Source: Mogibacterium sp. (GTDB lineage Bacteria; Bacillota; Clostridia; Peptostreptococcales; Anaerovoracaceae). From it: a stretch of 64,000 nt of DNA. Positions 58,492-64,000 of this stretch are shown one piece after another; the first letter of the stretch is position 1; each line of letters starts with the position of its first letter. The translations under genes and the position numbers were made by a program. Location: assembly GCA_017512365.1 (NCBI GenBank), contig JAFWGQ010000066.1, forward strand, positions 19,247 to 83,246. Reading direction: 5' to 3'. The notes beneath the pieces are model-generated. The model did no database searches, had not been told where the DNA came from, and worked only from the letters and a program-made list of their open reading frames with translations.

Positions 58492-58703
58492 TTTGACATC
58501 AGCCTTTCTGCTCTGGCCTCCTCAATGGTCATATCCGCAGGGATGATGCCTGCCAGAGATCTTGCAGCCTCCACAAGATCCTGATAGGGACTTGTAAGCT
58601 TTGCAACGACTTTTCCGTTCCTGGTGATCAGGATATCCTCACTGGCTGCAAGCTGCAGGTATTTCCCGAGATTCTCTTTTAATTCTGTTGCTGTAATGGA
58701 CAT
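58488..58703 (-). CDS. Phd/YefM-type antitoxin
   Basis: This 71-residue protein has SITATELKENLGKYLQLAAS, then DILITRNGKVVAKL, the Phd fold. Start ATG 58703 is behind AAAGGAG. Upstream, two TCGTACGA palindromes overlap the promoter, as expected for autorepression. It would neutralise the PIN toxin with its C-terminus. Confidence 0.9.
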   Translation of the reverse strand: MSITATELKENLGKYLQLAASEDILITRNGKVVAKLTSPYQDLVEAARSLAGIIPADMTIEEARAERLMSK

Positions 58704-58716
58704 TGTCGTCAGCTCC

Positions 58717-58757
58717 TTTCGTACGATTATACTATTATTTTCGTACGAAATTGTCAA
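58717..58757 (-). promoter_or_regulatory. Promoter with two palindromic operators for the Phd-PIN pair
   Basis: TCGTACGA at 58719-58726 and 58741-58748 are 22 bp apart (two helical turns). On the minus strand TTGACA (58757-58752) and TAGTAT (58734-58729, 17-bp spacer) or TATAAT (58731-58726) form the promoter. Confidence 0.8.
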
Positions 58758-58814
58758 TACATCCAGACATTGCGAAAAACAGCTGCAACAGGAAATACAT
58801 GCGAATTGTACAAA

Positions 58815-58860
58815 ATTCTCAAAAACGAAAGCGCCCGTGCACCGGGCACAGGCGTATCAT
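58815..58860 (+). pseudogene. Fragment of the BaiN-family gene
   Basis: Read on the plus strand it gives NESARAPGTGVSYVI, near the ENARAHGTGALYVI motif of the intact gene at ~57880-57920. The DNA match is about 25 of 28 across the core. The fragment also folds as a terminator for the convergent PTS-type gene. It is not a gene. Confidence 0.65.
58826..58853 (-). terminator. Terminator after the PTS-type permease gene
   Basis: On the minus strand GCCTGTGC and GCACGGGC form a stem with one mismatch, followed by GCTTTCGTTTTTG. Confidence 0.6.
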
Positions 58861-58868
58861 ATGTAATA

Positions 58869-59963
58869 CTATATCGTCAGATCTCCGTCTTTGACCCAGC
58901 CGAGCTTACGGCATCCCATGTTGATAAGAGGCGCCAGTATGGCCGGCAGCACGAAGCTGATCAGAATGAGGCCGAGCCAGTCCATGCCGGTTATGGCAGC
59001 CTTGGCTCCGGAAGCCACGTCGGCCACCCATCCCGAGTAGACTCCTATCTGTCCTACGAGGCCGCATGTTCCCATGCCGCTCGATACCGGGGCTCCGTTC
59101 ATCTGCAGTTTGAACACACAGGTGGCTATCGGCCCGGTTATCGCCGCTGTGAGGGTCGGCGCGATCCATATCCTCGGGTTCTTTACTATATTGCCCATCT
59201 GCAGCATCGATGTGCCGATGCCCTGCGAGATGAGCCCTCCCCATTTGTTCTCGGGGAACGACATCACGGCGAAGCCGATCATCTGGGCGCAGCATCCCGC
59301 GACAGCCGCTCCTCCGGCGAGGCCCGTAAGACCGAGCGCGGCGCATATGGCAGCCGAGGATATAGGCAGGGTCAGAGCCATTCCGACGATGACCGCTACG
59401 ATGATGCCCATCAGGAAAGGTCTCAGTTCGGTCGCCCACATGATGAGGGACCCTACCTTCATGGCGGCAGCCCCGAGTCCCGGTCCCCACCAGGCGGCAA
59501 GTCCTACGCCGATGCCTATGGTCACGAGCGGCGTAACGAGGATGTCCACCTTCGTCTCGCCCGCAACAGCTTTGCCAAACTCGGCAGCGATGATCGCGAC
59601 TATGAGCACAGCGAGCGGACCTCCTGCTCCGCCGAGTCCGTTCGCGGCGAAGCCGACCGTCGCCAGCGAGAAGAGCACCAGCGGAGGGGCTTTGAGGGCA
59701 TAGCCTATGGCGACCGCCATCGCCGGGCCCGTCATCGCCATCGCAAGGCCCCCGACCGTGTAGTCCGCGCCGCTTATGGTGCATACCGGAGCTGTCAGGA
59801 AGCCAATATGGAACTGCGTTCCCAGCGTATTGATTATTGTTCCGATCAGCAGCGAGCAGAACAGGCCCTGTGCCATTGCCGACAGGGCGTCTATGCCGTA
59901 GCGGCGCGCGCTGATCTCGATATTCTTGCGTTCGAGGAACGCTTTGACGGAATCCTTTGTCAT
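58869..59963 (-). CDS. PTS-type IIC permease-like protein (PTS_EIIC_2)
   Basis: This 364-residue protein has about ten hydrophobic segments with Gly/Ala-rich loops (GGLAMAMTGPAMAVAIGYALK, LGLTGLAGGAAVAGCCAQMI). It matches the small EIIC_2 group, which lacks an attached IIA or IIB domain, so no phosphotransfer partner is evident. Substrate unknown. The promoter region holds the hairpin repeats. Confidence 0.8.
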   Translation of the reverse strand: MTKDSVKAFLERKNIEISARRYGIDALSAMAQGLFCSLLIGTIINTLGTQFHIGFLTAPVCTISGADYTVGGLAMAMTGPAMAVAIGYALKAPPLVLFSLATVGFAANGLGGAGGPLAVLIVAIIAAEFGKAVAGETKVDILVTPLVTIGIGVGLAAWWGPGLGAAAMKVGSLIMWATELRPFLMGIIVAVIVGMALTLPISSAAICAALGLTGLAGGAAVAGCCAQMIGFAVMSFPENKWGGLISQGIGTSMLQMGNIVKNPRIWIAPTLTAAITGPIATCVFKLQMNGAPVSSGMGTCGLVGQIGVYSGWVADVASGAKAAITGMDWLGLILISFVLPAILAPLINMGCRKLGWVKDGDLTI

Positions 59964-59982
59964 TTCGACTCCTATCCTATAT

Positions 59983-60109
59983 AATGGTCTCAGTAATATT
60001 TATAACGGCGTTGCCGTGATGGCGAGACCATTGATCTCCGGAGGCTGAGCTCCTCCGATGGAATGGTCTCAACGATAGAAAGCGGCGTTGCCGCAGTTCC
60101 GGTACCATT
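59983..60109. repeat. Two tandem palindromic units in the divergent promoter gap
   Basis: Unit 1 (59983-60032) has AATGGTCTC/GAGACCATT around a nested ACGGC-gtt-GCCGT hairpin. Unit 2 (60062-60109) has AATGGTCTC and GGTACCATT around GCGGC-gtt-GCCGC. A CGGAGG/CCTCCG hairpin lies between them. The compensating A-T to G-C change in the inner stem shows the pairing is kept. It is REP-like. Confidence 0.75.
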
Positions 60110-60143
60110 GTACCACAACAAGGCATCGAAAGGGGCTTATTAT

Positions 60144-61370
60144 ATGAGTCGTGTGGAACGTGCAGCTGCGGCGGAAAGTGCTGCAGCAGAAAAGAAAACA
60201 AAAAAGAAACAGAAAAGGAGAAAAAGCAGCAAAGGGCTGTGGGTATTCGTCCTGGTACTGGCGCTGCTCGTAGGACTGGGAGGCTGGTATACCCTTCAGC
60301 TCAGGCCTGTCGATCCGGGCAATGAAGACCCGGTCGTCGTGGAGATACCGCCGGGGTCCGGGGCATCGTACATAGTCGACATACTTGACGGCGCAGGGCT
60401 TGTGAGGAACAGGTTCTGTGCCAAGATCAACGCCAGGATAGGATTCTACAAGGATCTTCAGGCCAACACATACATTTTCAACAAGGGCATGTCGTTCCCG
60501 AAGATGATGAGGGTGATGAGCACCGGAGACTTTGACTACATCTCGAAGGAGTCCGTCGAGGTCAAGGACGGTGCAAGGCTTGAGCAGGTGGCGGCCGCGA
60601 TGGCGGAAAAGCTGCCGTTCACAGCTGAGGAGATCATGGCGAAGTGGAGCGACAGGGATTACGTCAACGAGCTGATAGGCAAATACTGGTTCCTGACAGA
60701 CGAGATACTGAGCGATGATGTGATGTACCCTCTCGAAGGATACCTCTACGCGGACACGTACTTCGTGACGGCTGACATGACCATCGAGGATTTCACCGAA
60801 ATGTGCCTCGACAGCATGCAGGAGCAGCTGGATTCCAGAAAAGCTCTGATAGATGATTCGGGATGGACCGTCCATCAGTTCCTGACTCTTTCTTCGATAG
60901 TGACCAAGGAGGCAAGGGCCGATGATCAGGCGAAGGTCGCCGGAGTATTCATCAACAGGCTCAACAAGGACATGTCGCTCGGATCCGATGTTACGGTCTG
61001 CTACATCTTCCAGGAAGACAGAGTCGAACTCAAGCAGAGCCAGCTCGACAGCGACAACCCGTACAATACGAGGAAATTCGCCGGACTTCCTCCTGGGCCT
61101 ATATGCCAGGTCGTAGGCAATGCCATGGATGCGGTCCTCAATTACGAGAAGTCAGACAATCTCTTCTTCTTTGCGGATGAGGACGGAACGGTCCACTACT
61201 ACAAGGATCAGGAATCGTTCGAGCAGGGCATCGAAGACGAAGGTCTCCTCAAGGACTCCGACAGCGAGGAAGGATCCTCCGAGTCGTCTGGCGAAGAGGC
61301 ATCCGGTCAGGAATCCTCCGGCGAAGAAACTTCCGGCGAAGGATCTTCGGAAGAGGAAATAAAAGGCTGA
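60144..61370 (+). CDS. mltG: Endolytic transglycosylase MltG (YceG-like)
   Basis: This 408-residue protein has a basic cytosolic N-terminus (~1-30), a membrane segment (LWVFVLVLALLVGLGGWYTL), then the LysM-like and catalytic parts. LEGYLYADTYFV and SIVTKEARADDQAKVAGVFI (catalytic Glu) mark the YceG fold; PYNTRKFAGLPPGPI is also conserved. The Ser/Glu-rich tail (SEEGSSESSGEEASG) is lineage-specific. It cuts nascent glycan. I start at ATG 60144 (site AAAGGGG). Confidence 0.92.
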   Translation: MSRVERAAAAESAAAEKKTKKKQKRRKSSKGLWVFVLVLALLVGLGGWYTLQLRPVDPGNEDPVVVEIPPGSGASYIVDILDGAGLVRNRFCAKINARIGFYKDLQANTYIFNKGMSFPKMMRVMSTGDFDYISKESVEVKDGARLEQVAAAMAEKLPFTAEEIMAKWSDRDYVNELIGKYWFLTDEILSDDVMYPLEGYLYADTYFVTADMTIEDFTEMCLDSMQEQLDSRKALIDDSGWTVHQFLTLSSIVTKEARADDQAKVAGVFINRLNKDMSLGSDVTVCYIFQEDRVELKQSQLDSDNPYNTRKFAGLPPGPICQVVGNAMDAVLNYEKSDNLFFFADEDGTVHYYKDQESFEQGIEDEGLLKDSDSEEGSSESSGEEASGQESSGEETSGEGSSEEEIKG

Positions 61371-61413
61371 GCCGGAAGCCGACCATCAGGCTTTAATGAA
61401 GCAAAGACAGAAA

Positions 61414-61451
61414 CAGTGGCTGGACAGCCCTTCCGGGCTGCTCAGCCACTG
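61414..61451. terminator. Bidirectional terminator after mltG
   Basis: CAGTGGCTG (61414-61422) and CAGCCACTG (61443-61451) form a stem with an inner AGCCC/GGGCT stem. It overlaps the end of the Nudix gene. Confidence 0.8.
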
Positions 61452-61936
61452 ATTATTTTGCATTCCTCTCCGGTGTACTGCAGCGTCATGGATATTTCCT
61501 TTTCGCCCGCCAGGAGCTTTTCGACGAAAGCTCTGTCGCCCTGCCACATCGGCAGCGAGAGGAGCTCATCCTCGGCGATCCAGGCAAGCCTGCCCTCGTC
61601 GCACACGGGCGGCGGATACTTCCCTGTCTCCCTGAATGCGGCAGCCGCCTCTTCATCCGCGGGCTCGAAATCCGCAGATGAATACAGGTACATGTCCTCG
61701 TCCTCATAGGTGGTCGCCCTGAACTTTATGACTCCGTGGAAATGCGCCGAGCGGAGAACGAGGCCGGTCTCCTCGAGGACTTCCCTGACATTGCACTCGT
61801 CGGGAGTCTCGCCCTCCTCTATCCTTCCGCCTATGCCGAGCCACTTGCCCTCGTTGGGATCATCCGGCTTGCGGTCGCGGTAGAGCATCAGCACGCTGCC
61901 CTTATTCCTGATGTAACAAAGCGTAGTCTTCTTCAT
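61442..61936 (-). CDS. Nudix hydrolase (MutT-like)
   Basis: This ~164-residue protein has the Nudix box GGRIEEGETPDECNVREVLE with ETGL following, in the GX5EX7REUXEEXGU order. The N-terminal TTLCYIRNKGSVLML is typical of 8-oxo-dGTP or NTP hydrolases in Firmicutes. The start is uncertain: ATG 61936 or ATG 61945, neither with a strong site. Confidence 0.88.
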   Translation of the reverse strand: MKKTTLCYIRNKGSVLMLYRDRKPDDPNEGKWLGIGGRIEEGETPDECNVREVLEETGLVLRSAHFHGVIKFRATTYEDEDMYLYSSADFEPADEEAAAAFRETGKYPPPVCDEGRLAWIAEDELLSLPMWQGDRAFVEKLLAGEKEISMTLQYTGEECKIISG

Positions 61937-62030
61937 GCTTTTCATTTTACCATCAGCGTCAGCCAAAAAGTGCGCTTCTTTACTCTTTGTGTTACAATAT
62001 CAGTGCAAAAGATCCAGGAGGTTTACCAAC

Positions 62031-62510
62031 ATGAAGAAATTTACTATCGAAATGGAAGACGGCGGCATCATGAAGGGCGAGCTCTACGAGGACATCGCTC
62101 CGAAGTCGGCCGCCAACTGGGAGAAGCTCGCGAACGAGGGCTTCTATGACGGACTCATTTTCCACAGAGTCATCCCGGGATTCATGATCCAGGGCGGATG
62201 CCCTGAAGGCACCGGTATGGGAGGCCCGGGCTACACCATCGCCGGAGAATTCTCGGCCAACGGCTTTAAGAACGATCTGAAGCACGAGAGAGGCGTTCTC
62301 TCGATGGCAAGAGCGATGGACCCTAACTCGGCCGGATCCCAGTTCTTTATCATGACCTCGACCTCCCCTCATCTGGACGGCCAGTACGCGGCCTTCGGCA
62401 GGGTGACATCGGGCATGGAAGTCGCTGACAGGATCGTCAACACGGAACGCGACAGAAGGGACAAGCCTGTCACCGACCAGAAGATCAAAAGCATCCGTGT
62501 AGAGGGCTGA
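62031..62510 (+). CDS. Cyclophilin-type peptidyl-prolyl isomerase
   Basis: This 159-residue protein has IFHRVIPGFMIQGGCPEGTG and SAGSQFFIMTSTSPHLDGQY, the active Arg and the Phe/Met/Gln pocket. It lacks a signal and is cytosolic. GGAGG lies upstream. I start at ATG 62031, as the longer frame comes from the divergent promoter. Confidence 0.95.
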   Translation: MKKFTIEMEDGGIMKGELYEDIAPKSAANWEKLANEGFYDGLIFHRVIPGFMIQGGCPEGTGMGGPGYTIAGEFSANGFKNDLKHERGVLSMARAMDPNSAGSQFFIMTSTSPHLDGQYAAFGRVTSGMEVADRIVNTERDRRDKPVTDQKIKSIRVEG

Positions 62511-62534
62511 TCTTTCAATTTCCAGCAGCATACA

Positions 62535-62561
62535 AAAAGTGGCAGCTCCGGCTGTCACTTT
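62535..62561. terminator. Terminator after the cyclophilin gene
   Basis: AAAAGTG-G-CAG and CTG-T-CACTTTT form a stem at 62535-62561 with a G-T pair; As and Ts flank both sides, so it may serve both strands. Confidence 0.8.
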
Positions 62562-62598
62562 TGCTTTTCCGTGTATTTCTGTCCGGGACAGAGCATTT

Positions 62599-63813
62599 CT
62601 AAAACAGCGGCTCGTACTGGTACTTGCGTATGCTCTCTTTCGTGTAGAGGAGGACCTTGTCGTTCTCGAGCAGAGTGAGCTCTCCTGTAGGCGTTATCAG
62701 CTTGCCGTCCCTGTCGACCAGGATGATGACTGTCTGGCGCGATATGTCGATGTCCTTTATCTTCTGTCCGTTCCACGGATGTCTTGCGTGGAGTATCACT
62801 TCCTTGACATCCTCGAGCATGCCCTCTGTCGCGGACTCAGCGCACATTATCAGCTTGTCTCCGAGCCTTATCACCGTGTCGCCGTGCGGCACCAGTGTGT
62901 CTCCGCCTCTTATGACAAGCGCTATCATGCTGCCGCTCGGTACGGCTATGTCGCTTATGGTCCTGCCTATCCATACATCCCCTTCATCTATCGAGACCTT
63001 TATGAAGCGGACGTCCTGCTCCTGCTCGATGTCGGCAAGGCGCTTGGCCTTCTGATACTCTTCGATGAATCCGGCCGATATGATGCCCGTAGGTATGGCG
63101 ACCAGTCCGACGCCGAGGAAGGTGATTATTATGCCGAGCAGCTGACCCAGAAAAGTTATGGGGTATATGTCTCCGTAGCCGACGGTCAGCAGGGTCGATG
63201 TCGCCCACCATATGGCGGAGAACGCGTTTTTGAACACGTCAGGCTGAGCGTCGTGCTCGACGCTGTACATGCACAGACTGGACGCCAGTATGAGCATGGC
63301 GATGATGAACACCGATGCGAGCAGCTGGGTCTTCTTGCCCCTGATGACATTTCCGATAAGCGTCAGGGAATCAGAATAGGCGTTGATCCTGAACAGCCTG
63401 AATATCCTTACTACTCTCAGCATGCGGAAGACCGCGGCTCCTGCAGGGAAGAACGCAGGCAGGTAGTGCGGCAGGAAGGACAGCAGGTCGATGATCCCGA
63501 AGCCGGATGTCGCGTATTTGCGCACAGCATCCGCGCCCTTGTAACCGGGATACTGCTGCTCCGCTGTCAGCAGCCTGAGCACGTAGTCCAGAGCAAAAAA
63601 AGCCACCGTGATCTCATCGACCCAGTATAGCAGCGTCCCGTACTGAGCTCTGACATTGTCGAATGTCATCGCGAAGGCCGCGACAAGGTTTGCGACGAGA
63701 GCAAGTGTGCTTATTATGTCGTACGCCTGATTGATCCGGCTGTCGACGACGCCCGTCGACACCATCGCAAACAGCTTTTCCTGTGTCTTTTTCCAGCTTT
63801 TGTTTTCTTCCAT
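62599..63813 (-). CDS. Voltage-gated-type potassium channel with TrkA-C domains
   Basis: In this 404-residue protein, six membrane segments lie in residues ~30-250. S4 has regular Arg (RMLRVVRIFRLFRI, 130-143) and the filter is TVGYGD (210-215). Two C-terminal TrkA-C/RCK_C-like parts follow (~265-400: GRTISDIAVPSGSMIALVIR, DISRQTVIILVDRDGKLI). RCK_C domains in Firmicutes often bind c-di-AMP, which the cdaA product in this window makes. It is monocistronic. Confidence 0.9.
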   Translation of the reverse strand: MEENKSWKKTQEKLFAMVSTGVVDSRINQAYDIISTLALVANLVAAFAMTFDNVRAQYGTLLYWVDEITVAFFALDYVLRLLTAEQQYPGYKGADAVRKYATSGFGIIDLLSFLPHYLPAFFPAGAAVFRMLRVVRIFRLFRINAYSDSLTLIGNVIRGKKTQLLASVFIIAMLILASSLCMYSVEHDAQPDVFKNAFSAIWWATSTLLTVGYGDIYPITFLGQLLGIIITFLGVGLVAIPTGIISAGFIEEYQKAKRLADIEQEQDVRFIKVSIDEGDVWIGRTISDIAVPSGSMIALVIRGGDTLVPHGDTVIRLGDKLIMCAESATEGMLEDVKEVILHARHPWNGQKIKDIDISRQTVIILVDRDGKLITPTGELTLLENDKVLLYTKESIRKYQYEPLF

Positions 63814-64000
63814 ACCACCTGCATTCTATCATATAGACAGCAGTTTTGAAAAACTACCTTTCAACCAGGAGCGAAGCTCCATCAAGCTCGCTTGGTTGGA
63901 GCGAGCGACGCCGTCAACAGACGCCGGGAGCTTCAGCTTTTGAGATCGTCAGTCGGGGATTGCGACCCGCCACTGACGATCGAATATGGAACCCGCCGCC
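63814..64000. other. Non-coding end of window with palindromes
   Basis: CAACCA/TGGTTG (63862-63898) and GGAGCGAAGCTCC make one hairpin, and GATCGTCAGT (63944-63953) with ACTGACGATC (63972-63981) a perfect 10-bp one. No gene is seen before the window ends. Confidence 0.5.

Noticed and set aside
1-64000. tRNA, rRNA, CRISPR, phage or insertion sequence
   Set aside because: No T-loop motifs, no regular short repeat arrays, no transposase, integrase or phage structural genes were seen.

Overview
The window is a gene-dense stretch of a bacterial chromosome, moderately GC-rich, with most genes on the minus strand. The content points to an anaerobic Gram-positive bacterium of class Clostridia: a PPi-type phosphofructokinase, long-form HPF, CdaA/CdaR, an LCP protein, a 2-hydroxyacyl-CoA dehydratase pair, a CofE-like ligase, an SBP-permease fusion, DUF5662, and several secreted Fn3 proteins. 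My guess is the Anaerovoracaceae (Hornefia/Mogibacterium-like), but this rests on gene content and style only. I see no rRNA, tRNA, CRISPR array, phage or intact insertion sequence.

Region by region. 0.5-8.2 kb: a YitT transporter-like protein, an ABC exporter, a GNAT-like protein, a PPi-type phosphofructokinase, a sugar nucleotidyltransferase and an Ala-rich surface protein. 8.3-14.3 kb: amino-sugar and UDP-GlcNAc genes (nagB-glmM, then a left-handed beta-helix protein), then a CofE-like ligase and gltX. 14.4-15.8 kb: a DUF3990 (ADP-ribosyltransferase-like) toxin with its HTH partner. 15.9-20.1 kb: hpf-LCP-cdaA-cdaR (ribosome hibernation, wall polymer ligation, c-di-AMP). 20.2-24.1 kb: a small protein, a pseudoknotted RNA candidate, and an operon of a large FAD/Fe-S oxidoreductase, hypA and a 65-residue protein. 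24.2-28.1 kb: a TetR regulator, an amino-acid ABC transporter with unusual fusions, and DUF5662.

28.2-43 kb is the accessory heart of the window. It holds five large secreted proteins with Fn3 and Big_2-like C-termini, a hipBA kinase module with a third receiver-like gene, a comF fragment, comF, a PfkB kinase, tiny coupled ORFs and an ORF interrupted by an in-frame TGA. Three of the secreted genes share the same promoter design: a 32-bp site with two TTCATGC-type repeats exactly 20 bp apart, then exactly 30 bp, then a TAGAAT/TAGACT -10-like box. The proximal repeat fits the LytTR-type (AgrA/ComE) consensus. The other two secreted genes lack it. I read this as a small co-regulated surface or exoprotein regulon, possibly controlled by quorum sensing. 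Its regulator is not in the window.

43.2-64 kb is mostly housekeeping: recD2-yhaM, nadE, a TrpR-like regulator, a DUF1461 protein, a 2-hydroxyacyl-CoA dehydratase pair with a small membrane protein, csoR-copA with textbook operators and an embedded CopZ-like chaperone, a threonine aldolase-type lyase, a BaiN-like flavoprotein, a PIN/Phd toxin-antitoxin pair, a PTS IIC-like permease, mltG, a Nudix hydrolase, a cyclophilin and a Kv-type potassium channel. Four autoregulated modules (DUF3990-HTH, hipBA, csoR-copA, Phd-PIN) each carry a palindromic operator inside or next to the -35/-10 spacer.
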